Part shown: piece by piece, positions 1-9,971 of the stretch
Layout of the letters: each line of letters starts with the position of its first letter
Numbering within the stretch: the first letter of the stretch is position 1
Source of the DNA: Martelella alba
Lineage (GTDB): Bacteria; Pseudomonadota; Gammaproteobacteria; Enterobacterales; Enterobacteriaceae
NCBI RefSeq assembly: GCF_005217455.1
Contig: NZ_SZPQ01000006.1
Coordinates: 124,001-188,000, forward strand
Reading direction: 5' to 3'
Length of the DNA stretch: 64,000 bases
The notes under the pieces: generated by a model
Told to the model about the DNA's origin: nothing
Database searches by the model: none
Seen by the model: the letters and a program-made list of their open reading frames with translations, nothing else
Program-made: the position numbers and the translations under genes

Positions 1-567
1 GCGACTGGCCGGGACTTCAACGGCGCCGCTGTGCGCGAGCCGCTGTTCGATACTGGACGTAAAACTTTTAGTCCCGTCGACGTTGCCGACATTGACACCG
101 TCCCGCCGGACGAAAAGCCGGCTAACCGAAACCCGCCGACACAATGGCAAACCGGCCCCGCGGCAGCCCTGTTTGGCGATCCCGGCCGCGCCCGGCCCGC
201 CATCCCGGAACTTCAGCGGCAAGCCGTCCCCACGGCGGCCCTGTTCGGCGATCCCGGCCGCGCCTGGCCCTCCGCCCCAGGACCTCGGCGGCAAGCGGCC
301 CCGTTTGGCGAGTCCGGCCACGCCCGGCCCTCCGCCCCGGAACCTTGGCGGCAAGCCGGCCCCATGGCGGCCCCGTTTGGCGAGTCCGGCCGCGCCCGAC
401 CCACAGCGCCGTCCCCGAACCCGCCTTTCGCCGCCGGGGACGAACCGGAACAACCCGTGCGTTTCGATCAATTATTCAGCCGCAAATCCCGCCCCGCGGA
501 CGGAACCCTGTCCGAACGGGATATGCCTCTTTCACTCCTTTTGGAGAATATCGCTTTATGCCGTTAG
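1..567 (+). CDS. BcsO-like proline-rich cellulose-operon protein (5' end outside window)
   Basis: The reading frame is open from the first base, so the start lies upstream; 188 codons are visible. The product is rich in Pro, Ala, Arg and Gly and consists largely of an imperfect repeat beginning ALFGDPGRARP. It ends in a short hydrophobic tail (PLSLLLENIALCR), and its last bases overlap the start of bcsQ, which implies translational coupling. Small Pro-rich proteins called BcsO precede bcsQ in several enterobacterial cellulose operons; their function is poorly known. Position and composition suggest BcsO here, but no catalytic motif is visible and identity rests mainly on context. Confidence 0.55.
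   Translation, partial: ATGRDFNGAAVREPLFDTGRKTFSPVDVADIDTVPPDEKPANRNPPTQWQTGPAAALFGDPGRARPAIPELQRQAVPTAALFGDPGRAWPSAPGPRRQAAPFGESGHARPSAPEPWRQAGPMAAPFGESGRARPTAPSPNPPFAAGDEPEQPVRFDQLFSRKSRPADGTLSERDMPLSLLLENIALCR
162..425 (+). repeat. In-frame tandem repeat in the BcsO-like gene
   Basis: Four copies of a GC-rich unit carry the core gtttggcga or gttcggcga, with cores starting at 171, 243, 303 and 375. The spacings are 72, 60 and 72 bases, all multiples of three. Each unit encodes (A)xFG(D/E)(P/S)GxAxP followed by a Pro/Arg/Gln stretch. Expansion or contraction would keep the reading frame, so copy number may vary between strains. Confidence 0.85.
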
Positions 568-1361
568 TGTGCGTCTGCTCGCCGAAGGGTGGCGTGGGAA
601 AAACAACTCTGAGCGCCAATCTTGCCTATGCCTTGTCCCGAAGCGGCAGCAAAGTGCTGGTTATTGATTTTGATGTGCAAAATGCCTTGCGTTTACATTT
701 CGGCGTGCCCATTTCCGATACCCGGGGCTACGTGGCCCAGGCGACCACGGCCGTCGATTGGAGCCAATTTATCCTCAAGGCGGACGCCAATTTGTTTGTA
801 CTGCCCTATGGCGAAGTGGAAGAGGCCGATCGACTGGCCTTCGAGAACGCCTTGAGCCACGATCCCCATTTTTTGCGACGCGGTTTGAATACCGTGTTGA
901 ATTATCCCGGCCTGGTGGTGATAGCCGATTTCCCGCCAGGTCCGGTTCCGGCGCTAAAAGCCGCCAGGGAACTGGCGGATCTGCACATTGTGGTCATGCT
1001 GGCCGATACCGCCTCGTTATCCCTGCTGCCGCAAATGGAAAGCCACAAATTCCTAGGCACGGCGATGAATACCCAACACGGTGAATATTACGTGGTTAAT
1101 CAGAGCGACAGCCGCCGGAATCTGAGCCGCGATGTATCCCAGTTTTTCGAGCAACGGTTAGGGGAACGCCTGTTAGGCATCGTCCATCGGGACGAATGCG
1201 TGCCGGAAGCGAACGCGTCGCAACGCGCCATTATCGAATTCAGTCCGGTTTCCGCCGCCGCGTTTGATATTGAGCTTATCAGCAAAAAAGTCGCCTCCAT
1301 TGTCGGGGTAAAAATCGGCGACGGCGAGTTTTACGCCTCGCCTGGCCAAGGAATCAAATAA
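558..1361 (+). CDS. bcsQ: Cellulose biosynthesis ParA/MinD-like ATPase BcsQ
   Basis: 267 residues. The deviant Walker A motif SPKGGVGKTT sits at residues 8-17, followed by VLVIDFDVQNALRLHFG, as in MinD/ParA-type ATPases; VVIADFPPGP is the Walker B region. In E. coli BcsQ is needed for cellulose secretion and localises the synthase at the pole. The ATG at 558 was chosen because it places the P-loop at the N terminus as in the family. Longer in-frame starts upstream would only add translated repeat sequence. It overlaps the preceding gene by 10 bases and is followed after 17 bases by bcsA. Confidence 0.93.
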   Translation: MPLVCVCSPKGGVGKTTLSANLAYALSRSGSKVLVIDFDVQNALRLHFGVPISDTRGYVAQATTAVDWSQFILKADANLFVLPYGEVEEADRLAFENALSHDPHFLRRGLNTVLNYPGLVVIADFPPGPVPALKAARELADLHIVVMLADTASLSLLPQMESHKFLGTAMNTQHGEYYVVNQSDSRRNLSRDVSQFFEQRLGERLLGIVHRDECVPEANASQRAIIEFSPVSAAAFDIELISKKVASIVGVKIGDGEFYASPGQGIK

Positions 1362-1378
1362 CTCGCTCGGAGGCAGGC

Positions 1379-3478
1379 ATGAACAAGCTTATCTTTTCAC
1401 TATTGCTGTTATTGCTGCTGCCGCTGGTGGTCATTATCGTCATCACACCGATGGACAGCGACAAGCAATATGTTTTCGGCCTGTTGAGCATTGCGTTATT
1501 GCTGGTGCTGGGCATCAACAAAAGCCACCGAATCAACGTCATCATGGTGGTGATGTCAATGCTGATGTCCACTCGTTACATTTATTGGCGCGCCACCTCG
1601 ACGTTGCATTTCAATTCGTGGGTGGAAGCGGTGCTGGGCATCGGCCTGTTTATGGCGGAGCTTTACGCCTGGACCATAATGATACTCGGCTATTTACAGA
1701 CCACATGGCCGCTAAAGCGGAAAATCGAACCGCTGCCGGAGGACATGTCCCTATGGCCCACGGTGGATATTTACGTTCCCACCTACAACGAAAGCCTGAA
1801 TGTGGTCCGGGATACGGTTCTGGCGGCCCAATGTATCGACTACCCGTCCGATAAAATGAAGATTTACATCCTGGATGACGGCAAGCGCAGCGAATTCGCG
1901 GTTTTCGCCGCCGATGCCGGCGTAGGATACATTACCCGCAGCGATAACAAGCACGCCAAGGCGGGCAACCTCAACCACGCCATGACCATCACCAAAGGCG
2001 AATATATCTGCGTGTTCGACTGCGATCATGTGGCGACCCGCGGTTTCCTGCAAGCCACGATGGGCAGTTTTCTGATAGACGAACGGCTGGCGCTGATCCA
2101 GACGCCCCATTACTTTTATTCACCGGACCCCTTCGAGCGCAACTTGTCGGCGGCGCGGGAAATGCCCAATGAGGGCGCGTTATTCTACGGCCCGGTGCAG
2201 CAAGGGAACGATAATTGGAATGCGACATTCTTCTGCGGCTCCTGCGCCGTCATTCGCCGTAGCGCCCTTGAGGAAATCGACGGCTTCGCGGTGGAAACCG
2301 TCACCGAGGATGCCCATACCGCGCTGAAGCTGCAGCGTCTTGGTTGGAATTCGGCGTTTCTGTCGATTCCCTTGGCCGCGGGGCTGGCCACGGAGCGCCT
2401 GGGCCTGCATGTGATTCAGCGTACCCGCTGGGCCAGGGGCATGACGCAAATTTTCCGGCTGGACAATCCGTTGTTCGGCCGGGGTCTGAAATGGCAACAG
2501 CGGTTATGCTATCTCAACGCGATGCTGCACTTTCAATATGGACTGCCCCGCGTGGTGTTTCTTACCGCGCCGCTGGCCTATCTGCTGTTCAACCAGAACA
2601 TTATCGCCTCATCGGCCAGCATGATCTTCGCCTACGTGCTGCCGCACCTGTTCCTGGCCATCTATCTCAACTCGCGCATGAACGGACGCTATCGTTATAC
2701 CTTCTGGGGGGAGATTTACGAAACGGTCATGGCGTTTCACCTGGTGATCCCCACCCTGCTGACCCTGATTTCGCCCAAGCATGGCAAGTTTAATGTGACC
2801 GACAAAGGCGGGCTGCTAGACGTCGGATTTTTCGATTTTCATATCGTCAAACCCCATCTGATAGTGGCGGTCCTATTAATGCTGGGTATCGCCGTCGGGG
2901 TGGTTCGCGCGGTGATGCACGATTATTTCAATGTCGATCCGCGGGTTATCATTTTCAATATCGTTTGGGCCTCTCTGAGCGTCATCATTCTCATGGCCGC
3001 CATCGCCGTCGCCAAAGAAACCAAGCAGATTCGCAAAACCATCCGTATCGAGGTGAAAATCCCGGCCATCATCCATTATGCCAGCGGTATTTCGTCCCGC
3101 ACGGAAACCCTGGATTTATCCATGGGAGGGGTCCGGCTGGTCGCGCCCGATGACCGGTATCAGTACGATCAGATAGAGGAAGTCGAAGTGCTGCTGCAAT
3201 CCGGCGGGGTTTGCATCCCGGCCAGCCTGGTAGACGCCAATGCCAACGCTCTGCGGCTGATGTTCGGCGAAATGCCGCTGGAAAAACGACGTGAACTGGT
3301 CAGGGTGGTGCTGGCCCGGGCGGATGCCTGGATTATCCCGCCGTGGCCTCTCGATCGCCCGTTGCATTCTTTCGCCAGTATCGTGCGCTGTATTTTCGAT
3401 TTGTTTTACAGCACCTGGAAGGAACGCGGACAAAAAAGGAAAAACGCCCGATCCTATGGATCAGGCGAAGCGACATAA
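1379..3478 (+). CDS. bcsA: Cellulose synthase catalytic subunit BcsA (UDP-forming)
   Basis: 699 residues. An inner-membrane processive glycosyltransferase that polymerises UDP-glucose into beta-1,4-glucan and exports it. Visible GT2 motifs are YILDDGKR, KAGNLNHAM, the DxD motif in VFDCDH, TEDAHTALKL (TED, catalytic base) and the acceptor-site QRTRWARG. Hydrophobic segments flank the catalytic domain. The C-terminal PilZ domain has an RKTIRIEV arginine motif and LDLSMGGVRL (D-x-S-x-x-G), so activation by cyclic di-GMP is expected. It is shorter than E. coli BcsA (872 aa) because the extra N-terminal region is absent, as in other bcsD-type operons. A good ribosome site (cggaggc) precedes the ATG. 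Confidence 0.97.
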   Translation: MNKLIFSLLLLLLLPLVVIIVITPMDSDKQYVFGLLSIALLLVLGINKSHRINVIMVVMSMLMSTRYIYWRATSTLHFNSWVEAVLGIGLFMAELYAWTIMILGYLQTTWPLKRKIEPLPEDMSLWPTVDIYVPTYNESLNVVRDTVLAAQCIDYPSDKMKIYILDDGKRSEFAVFAADAGVGYITRSDNKHAKAGNLNHAMTITKGEYICVFDCDHVATRGFLQATMGSFLIDERLALIQTPHYFYSPDPFERNLSAAREMPNEGALFYGPVQQGNDNWNATFFCGSCAVIRRSALEEIDGFAVETVTEDAHTALKLQRLGWNSAFLSIPLAAGLATERLGLHVIQRTRWARGMTQIFRLDNPLFGRGLKWQQRLCYLNAMLHFQYGLPRVVFLTAPLAYLLFNQNIIASSASMIFAYVLPHLFLAIYLNSRMNGRYRYTFWGEIYETVMAFHLVIPTLLTLISPKHGKFNVTDKGGLLDVGFFDFHIVKPHLIVAVLLMLGIAVGVVRAVMHDYFNVDPRVIIFNIVWASLSVIILMAAIAVAKETKQIRKTIRIEVKIPAIIHYASGISSRTETLDLSMGGVRLVAPDDRYQYDQIEEVEVLLQSGGVCIPASLVDANANALRLMFGEMPLEKRRELVRVVLARADAWIIPPWPLDRPLHSFASIVRCIFDLFYSTWKERGQKRKNARSYGSGEAT

Positions 3479-3498
3479 GAACACACGGAACCTATTAA

Positions 3499-6009
3499 AT
3501 GCCATTGCGTATCGGGAAGATTGTTCTCTTTTTGACGGTGATGATTGTGGTGGAGGGATTCAGCCTGTCGGCCCCGGTGAAGGCGGCCTCGGACAGCTCC
3601 GCCCCCGCGTCGGCGAAACCGGTATACCGTTTGCCGCCCCTGCCGACGCCGGCCGGGATGCCGGCACGCGGCAATGGCGCGGCGGCCGCGTCGCCATCCA
3701 CGGCCGATGGCGCGCCGCTCGGCAAGACCGCCGCCGCGCCGGCGACCGGCGACGGCTCATCAAAGGGTCTGCCGATGGATTTCCCCCCACCGGTCATCGG
3801 CGTCGCTTCACAGCAGCCCCCGGCCGGGCAGAATAACCAGAGCGCCGCCGGCCAATTAGCGCAACTCAATCCTCTTCGCGACGATACCATTACCGTCGCC
3901 GATATGGGTCAACCGAACGGCCTGACATTGAGCGGCGGACAGTTGCAATCGGGGATCATTTTCACCTTGCCGCGCGACCTGGTGGTCACGACCGCCCACT
4001 TGTCCCTGGCGCTGAAAGTCTCGCCGGAATTGGCCGCCCGCGATACCAGCCTGCGGCTGATGCTCAATGGCCAGGATCTCGGCAATGTCGCCCTTAGTCA
4101 GACCGGTTCTCCCGACAACAATATTTATCAGTTGGATATCCCCGCCGCCATGGTGGTGGGCAACAATAATCTCAGCTTCAGCGTCAACGATCAGAATACG
4201 CTGCAATGCGAGCGTAATCAGTCGGACAAATACTGGGTGACGATTCTTCCCACCAGCAGTATCCAGCTAAGCAGCCAGATACTGGACATCGGCCGCGATC
4301 TGGAGCATTTCCCCCGGCCGTTTTTCGATCCGCTGGCCATGCGCTCTTCATCGGTGGCATTTATCTTCGGCCAGACCGTCAAAGCGGAAGACGTCACCGC
4401 CGCCGCGATGCTGGCTTCCTATTTCGGCATCCTCTCCAATTATCGCAACGTCGACTTTCCGGTGCATATAAATGAATTGCCGGCGCAAAACGGCATCATC
4501 GTCGGCGCTCCCGGAGAGAAAATCGGCGATATTACGTTGCCGGACGTCACCGGACCGGCGCTGCAAATGATCGACAATCCCCTTAACCCGGTGTTCAAGC
4601 TACTGCTGGTGGTGGGACGCAATAGCATGGAGCTGCGCCAAGCCGCTTACCGGCTGATCTCGCCGCCGCCGCTCTCAGGGCAGGGACCGGTTACGGTGCC
4701 GAACGCCGCCATCCCTTTTCGTCGGCCTTATGACGCCCCGCGCTGGATCGATACCCGCAAACCGGTATTGCTCAAGGATCTGGCCCAGGGCGCGGAATCG
4801 CTTACCGTCAACGGCTTGTACCATGACGGTATCCGTATCGGCTTTCGCGCCGCGCCGGATTTGTTTTTGTGGGACGGCGATTTTATCCCGGTACAGATAG
4901 ACTACCGGTTCCCCATTGAAAACTGGATCGATGAAGATCATTCGCTGTTGAGCGTGACCCTCAACGGCACATTTCTGCGCAACCTGCCGGTCAATAAACG
5001 GGGATTGCTGGAAACCGCCTGGCATAAACTCGGCGGTGATACCCGGCAAGAATCTTATCGCCTGCAATTGGCGCCATATCTTATTTACGGCGACAACCAG
5101 TTGGAGTTCTATTTCTCTATCAAGCCAAAGCCAAACGCGCCATGCAGCTTGCTCACCAGCAACAATATCAAAAGCCGCATCGATCCTGATTCGTTTATCG
5201 ATCTCAGCCGAACGCACCACTTTACGTTGCTGCCAAACCTTTCCTATTACGTCGGGGCGGCATTTCCCTTCAGCCGCCTGGCGGATTTCTCTCAAACGGT
5301 GATGCTGCTGCCCGCCAAACCGGATGCCGGCGAAATCTCCACGTTACTGGCCATGGCCGCCCGCGCCGGCAATTCCACCGGTATTCCACTCAATCATGTG
5401 GACGTACAGCTGGGCTTGCGGGGAGACGAGGCCCAATTGGCGGATAAGGATATCCTGGTCGTTTCATCCCTCAAGCAAAACGGCTTTATCGATAATGTGC
5501 TGGCAGGTTCGCCGTTCATCTTGCGTAACGGGTTGCTTTCGGTGCGGGAAGAAACCTGGTCGGATACGCTCAAGGGGTACTTTACCGGCCGCTTTTTCCG
5601 CCAAAGCGTTGAAGCCGACCGTTATCTGGCCTCCACCGACGCCTGGCGAGGTTTCCTGAGTTTCGCCTCGCCCTGGGGCGGTAATCGGGTCGTGGTGATG
5701 GCGACCGGCACCGATAGCGATCAAGTGGCGTATTTGGACGCCGATCTGCGTTCGTCAAAGATTAACGCCGGTATACGCGGCGATATCGCGGTCATTAATG
5801 ATGACAACGGGGTCAAGAGTTTCATCGTGGGCTCGCAGTCTCCCCGCGGCGAAATGCCCTGGTACATGATGATTATCTGGTACGCCAGCCAGCACATTAT
5901 TCTGCTGTCGCTCTGCGCATTGCTGGTGGCGGGCGCGGTAGGCGCCAGTGTTTATGTTCTGTTGGCCCGGCATGCGGCCAAACGGCTGGCGAACAGCGCC
6001 AACAAATAA
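3499..6009 (+). CDS. bcsB: Cellulose synthase periplasmic subunit BcsB
   Basis: 836 residues. BcsB is the periplasmic, tail-anchored partner of BcsA with alternating carbohydrate-binding and flavodoxin-like domains. An N-terminal hydrophobic signal (about residues 8-28) is followed by an Ala/Pro-rich linker to about residue 110. The conserved region starts at DMGQPNGLTLSGGQLQSGI. A single C-terminal membrane helix (YASQHIILLSLCALLVAGAVGASVYVLL) matches the tail that docks onto BcsA. It lies 20 bases after bcsA in the same operon. Confidence 0.95.
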   Translation: MPLRIGKIVLFLTVMIVVEGFSLSAPVKAASDSSAPASAKPVYRLPPLPTPAGMPARGNGAAAASPSTADGAPLGKTAAAPATGDGSSKGLPMDFPPPVIGVASQQPPAGQNNQSAAGQLAQLNPLRDDTITVADMGQPNGLTLSGGQLQSGIIFTLPRDLVVTTAHLSLALKVSPELAARDTSLRLMLNGQDLGNVALSQTGSPDNNIYQLDIPAAMVVGNNNLSFSVNDQNTLQCERNQSDKYWVTILPTSSIQLSSQILDIGRDLEHFPRPFFDPLAMRSSSVAFIFGQTVKAEDVTAAAMLASYFGILSNYRNVDFPVHINELPAQNGIIVGAPGEKIGDITLPDVTGPALQMIDNPLNPVFKLLLVVGRNSMELRQAAYRLISPPPLSGQGPVTVPNAAIPFRRPYDAPRWIDTRKPVLLKDLAQGAESLTVNGLYHDGIRIGFRAAPDLFLWDGDFIPVQIDYRFPIENWIDEDHSLLSVTLNGTFLRNLPVNKRGLLETAWHKLGGDTRQESYRLQLAPYLIYGDNQLEFYFSIKPKPNAPCSLLTSNNIKSRIDPDSFIDLSRTHHFTLLPNLSYYVGAAFPFSRLADFSQTVMLLPAKPDAGEISTLLAMAARAGNSTGIPLNHVDVQLGLRGDEAQLADKDILVVSSLKQNGFIDNVLAGSPFILRNGLLSVREETWSDTLKGYFTGRFFRQSVEADRYLASTDAWRGFLSFASPWGGNRVVVMATGTDSDQVAYLDADLRSSKINAGIRGDIAVINDDNGVKSFIVGSQSPRGEMPWYMMIIWYASQHIILLSLCALLVAGAVGASVYVLLARHAAKRLANSANK

Positions 6010-6066
6010 GAACGGGACGGATTTTTGTAAGACGGGCCATATGGGTGAGAGGAAAGGAAACGGGAT

Positions 6067-9000
6067 ATGAAATTCACATTCAGAACGCTGTGCCTGGCCG
6101 GCCTGTCTTTTTATTCCGCCGCGGCAATGGCGGCGGATAATAGCCCGGCCATTAACGCGCTGTTGCAACAGGCGACGTATTGGCATGACAAAGCCCATAA
6201 TGATCTGGCGGAAGAATCGCTGCAAAAAATTCTGATGGTGGACGCCAATAACGCCGACGCGCTGTATTTGCTTACCCTCTACGCGTTGCAAAGCGGCAAA
6301 ACGGCTCAGGCCCAGCAGTGGCGTCAAAGACTGGTGGCCGTTTCCCCCAACGATCCCCGGTTGCAAAATCTCGACAGCGCAAGTGTCATGCAGGCCATCT
6401 CGCCGGCTCAGTTGGCCGGCGCCCGGCAACTGGCGGCCCAGGGCAACGCCGCCCGGGCGATTGAAAGTTACCGGACCTTGTTCCAGGGCGATACCCCTCC
6501 CGACAGTCTGGCGGTGGAATATTACGATACCCTGGCCGGCATACCCGCCTCCCGACCACAGGCCATCGCCGGCCTACGGGATCGGTTGAGCCGGCAGCCC
6601 AACGACACTGCCGCGAAACTGGCGCTGGGCCGCATTCTCACTTATGACGAAAGCACCCGGCGTGAAGGCATTGGATTGCTGATGCCATTGGCGGCCAGCA
6701 ATAAAAACGCCGATGCCGCATTGCGTCAGGCGTTAATCTGGATGGCGCCGAAACCGGAAGACAAGCCGGTCTATGACAGTTATATGCAGCGCCATCCCAC
6801 GGACAGCGGCGTGCTCAGCCATTTTCAGCAGAGCGTCGGAGGCGTGGAGAAAGGGCAGGGCTATACCGCATTGAACAGCGGCAACCTCGCCGAGGCTCGT
6901 AGCCGCTTCGAAGCCGTGCTGACCAGTAACCCCAACGACGGCGACGCGCTGGCGGGGTTGGGCTATATCGCCATGCGCAACGGTGATTTTTCCGCGGCGG
7001 AGAACTACCTGAATCAGGCCGTGAAACAGGGCGGCCCGAACAGCGCCCAATGGGCGGCCCTTGCCAAGGACGCCCAATTTTACGGGCAACTGAATAAGGC
7101 CAAGGGCGCGGTATCCTCCGGCGATTTGAATAAGGCGCTCTCGCTTAGCGCGCCGCTGGCCCAGGCGGAAGGCCAGAAAGGGGTTTCGGCGGAACTGTTC
7201 CGCGCCGATGTTCAACGCCGAAGCCACGACCTGGGCGGCGCCGAACAAACTTACCGCGCCGCGCTGACGCAGGACAGCCAGAATGCCGATGCCAAATTGG
7301 GCCTTTACTATACCCTGCAACAGGAAAACAAAACCGCCGAAGCGCAGCAGATTCTCCGGACCATACCGGCGGACAAACGCCCAAAAGTGTATGTGGGCGT
7401 CAACGTGGATCCTTTGCGGCAACAGGCGGCCCGGGCGGTCGAAGCCAACGATCCGCAACGGGCGCTCAATTTGCTGCAACAGGCCTTGGAAAAGCAGCCG
7501 TCTAACATCTGGGTCAGATTGGATATGGCGCGCATTCTGCAAAAACAGGGCGACGGTACCCAGGCCCAGGCGTTGATGTCCGCCGCCAGTCAACCCGGCG
7601 CCCCGGCGGACAATTTATACGCGGCGGCGTTGTTCGCCGGCGAAAACCAGCGTTGGGCCGCCGCCTCGCAATTGCTGGCGGCCATTCCGGAAAATCGTCG
7701 CAATCGCCCCATGCGCGACCTGGCCGCCCGAATCCGTTTCAATGAACAAATGGATAACGCTGAACAATATATGCGCCAGGGTAACAATACCGCTGCGCTT
7801 AATACCTTACGCGCCCTGGCCCAAACCCCGCCTTCGGCGCCGGCGGATGTGGGCAATCTGGCTCAGGACCTGATGAAACTGGGCGACACCACGACCGCGG
7901 TGTCGTTGGTGCGCAATAATACCCGCGCCGGCATCAACGGCGCCGCCGGCGATTATGCGGCGCAAATCGGGGTATTGACCCAGGCCGGGCTCACCAGCGA
8001 GGCCAATGCCTTGCTGAACAATCCGCGGATCATCGCCGCCAGCACGCCGGCCGAGCTTAGCCGTATCCGGCAGGGTTCGGTGATAAACGAGGCGGATGAT
8101 TTACGCAACCGCGGCCAATACGCCGCCGCCTACGACAAATTGATCGTCGCCCTGCAAAACGATCCGCAGAACACGGATTTGATGCTGGCCATGGCGCGGC
8201 TGTACCAATCAGGCAAGATGAACGAGCAGGCGATGCGGGTCTACGATTACGTCCTGACCCGCGAACCCGATAACCAAGGCGCGCGCGAGGGCGCGGCCAA
8301 CGCCGCCCTGGCCCAAGGCGATATCGGCCGGGCCAAGCGGCTGGTGGACGGTATGCAGGGACCGCGCACCCCGAGCCGTTTGGTGTTGGAGGCCCGCATT
8401 GCCGAGGCGACAGGCGATCATCAGCAGGCCCTGGCGCTGCTGCGCTCGGCCAAGGGCCAGGCCATCGGTATGAGCGCCGCGGGCAGCGGCGGCGCGCCGA
8501 TCATTGGCGGTCTCGAGACCGCCGACAATCCGTTTATCAATAAGAGCACGCCGGGGCCGGCACCGCGTAGCGCCTCAACCTACGGCGCCATTTTGCCGTG
8601 GCAACGCGCCGACACGACCACGCCATTGCCGTTGACCGCAACGCCGGCGCCCACGGATACGGCGGAGAATCAAACCCTCAAACAAATTAATCAGTTGCTT
8701 GATCAGGTACAGGATGAAACCGCCACCTGGGTGCAAGGCAATGTGGGCGTGCGCAGCCGGGACGGCGAAAGCGGTCTGAGCGACCTGACGGAAATCAAGG
8801 CGCCGCTGATGCTTTCCGGCGTGCCGTTCGGCAGTTCCCGGCTGGCGCTGACTGTGACCCCGGTCTCTTTGGATGCCGGTTCGCCATCGGGCACCGCCAG
8901 CAACCGCTTCGGCACCGGCGCGCTGCAACAGGCCCAGTTGGTGGAGGCGGCCACCGCCGCCGCCCAATCGTCGGCGAGTAGCAGCACCTCGACCACCACC

Positions 9001-9969
9001 ACCTCGACCACCACCAATGCCGATGGTACGCAAAGTTCCACTACGACCACCACCACCTCGACCACCGATACCACCACCACGGTGAATCCCGACGATTATG
9101 TCGCCGATTCGCCCGGTTCCCAGCGGGCTTCGGGCGCCGAGGTCAATCTGGCGCTCAGTGGCGATAGCTATAAAGCCGATATCGGCACCACGCCGCTGGG
9201 CCAGGACCTGAACACTCTGGTGGGCGGCGTGCAGTGGTCCCCCAGCCTGACCAATTTCAGCAAGCTGACGTTTACCGCCGAACGCCGGCCGGTTACCGAC
9301 AGCCTGTTGTCTTATGTCGGCACCCGCGACAAGATCAGCGGCAAAAACTGGGGCCAGGTGACGAAAAACGGCGGCAGCATCCAGTATTCCTACGATGACG
9401 GCGACGCCGGGATGTACGCCAACATCGGCGGCTACAGTTACCGGGGCAACAACATCCCCAGCAACACCGGCATTATCTCTTCGGCGGGATTCTATATGCG
9501 TCCCTATAAGGACAGTAACAGCGAATTGCGCAGCGGCGTCAATCTGACCTTTATGGATTACGATAAAAACCTGAGCTACTACAGTTACGGCCAGGGAGGC
9601 TATTTCAGCCCGCAAAATTATATCAGCGTTTCGTTGCCGCTGAACTACAGTCAAAAATACGACGAATGGGATCTGACGCTGGGCGGCTCGGTGGGCTACC
9701 AATCCTACACCCAGGACAAAACCGCCTATTTCCCGGGCAACAAGACGCTGCAAAGCGAACTGGAAGCCCTGGTGGCGGACGGTTATGCAACAACCGCCTA
9801 TTATGACGCCCGCAGCGAGAACGGCGTGAGTTATAATCTGCATGCCAATGGCAGCTATAAAATCAATACCAACATGCTGGTGGGCGGTCAGGTCGGCTAC
9901 GATACATTTGGTGATTATTCCGAAAGCACCGCGTTGGTCTATTTCAAATATTTATTGGGTGGTAATTGA
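6067..9969 (+). CDS. bcsC: Cellulose export outer-membrane protein BcsC (TPR + beta-barrel)
   Basis: 1300 residues. A signal peptide (residues 1-22, cut near AMAADN) is followed by many tetratricopeptide repeats to about residue 800. The C-terminal region (about 870-1300) is a 16-strand-type barrel ending in ALVYFKYLLGGN, which would form the outer-membrane pore for the glucan. Between the barrel-domain start and the barrel proper lies an unusual Ser/Thr-rich stretch at residues 968-1007. The length is above the roughly 1150 residues of E. coli BcsC. It is followed after two bases by bcsD. Confidence 0.94.
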   Translation: MKFTFRTLCLAGLSFYSAAAMAADNSPAINALLQQATYWHDKAHNDLAEESLQKILMVDANNADALYLLTLYALQSGKTAQAQQWRQRLVAVSPNDPRLQNLDSASVMQAISPAQLAGARQLAAQGNAARAIESYRTLFQGDTPPDSLAVEYYDTLAGIPASRPQAIAGLRDRLSRQPNDTAAKLALGRILTYDESTRREGIGLLMPLAASNKNADAALRQALIWMAPKPEDKPVYDSYMQRHPTDSGVLSHFQQSVGGVEKGQGYTALNSGNLAEARSRFEAVLTSNPNDGDALAGLGYIAMRNGDFSAAENYLNQAVKQGGPNSAQWAALAKDAQFYGQLNKAKGAVSSGDLNKALSLSAPLAQAEGQKGVSAELFRADVQRRSHDLGGAEQTYRAALTQDSQNADAKLGLYYTLQQENKTAEAQQILRTIPADKRPKVYVGVNVDPLRQQAARAVEANDPQRALNLLQQALEKQPSNIWVRLDMARILQKQGDGTQAQALMSAASQPGAPADNLYAAALFAGENQRWAAASQLLAAIPENRRNRPMRDLAARIRFNEQMDNAEQYMRQGNNTAALNTLRALAQTPPSAPADVGNLAQDLMKLGDTTTAVSLVRNNTRAGINGAAGDYAAQIGVLTQAGLTSEANALLNNPRIIAASTPAELSRIRQGSVINEADDLRNRGQYAAAYDKLIVALQNDPQNTDLMLAMARLYQSGKMNEQAMRVYDYVLTREPDNQGAREGAANAALAQGDIGRAKRLVDGMQGPRTPSRLVLEARIAEATGDHQQALALLRSAKGQAIGMSAAGSGGAPIIGGLETADNPFINKSTPGPAPRSASTYGAILPWQRADTTTPLPLTATPAPTDTAENQTLKQINQLLDQVQDETATWVQGNVGVRSRDGESGLSDLTEIKAPLMLSGVPFGSSRLALTVTPVSLDAGSPSGTASNRFGTGALQQAQLVEAATAAAQSSASSSTSTTTTSTTTNADGTQSSTTTTTTSTTDTTTTVNPDDYVADSPGSQRASGAEVNLALSGDSYKADIGTTPLGQDLNTLVGGVQWSPSLTNFSKLTFTAERRPVTDSLLSYVGTRDKISGKNWGQVTKNGGSIQYSYDDGDAGMYANIGGYSYRGNNIPSNTGIISSAGFYMRPYKDSNSELRSGVNLTFMDYDKNLSYYSYGQGGYFSPQNYISVSLPLNYSQKYDEWDLTLGGSVGYQSYTQDKTAYFPGNKTLQSELEALVADGYATTAYYDARSENGVSYNLHANGSYKINTNMLVGGQVGYDTFGDYSESTALVYFKYLLGGN
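8968..9087 (+). repeat. ACC-rich low-complexity tract encoding a Thr/Ser linker in BcsC
   Basis: About 120 bases made mostly of acc, acg and tcg codons encode a block of roughly 30 Thr and Ser residues inside bcsC, broken by NADGTQ. Trinucleotide repeats of this kind can change length without breaking the frame. Confidence 0.8.
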
Positions 9970-9971
9970 GA

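Noticed and set aside
8575-9843. A 422-codon open frame on the - strand
   Set aside because: Antisense shadow of the bcsC barrel region, with Gly/Arg-rich low-complexity product from the Thr tract.
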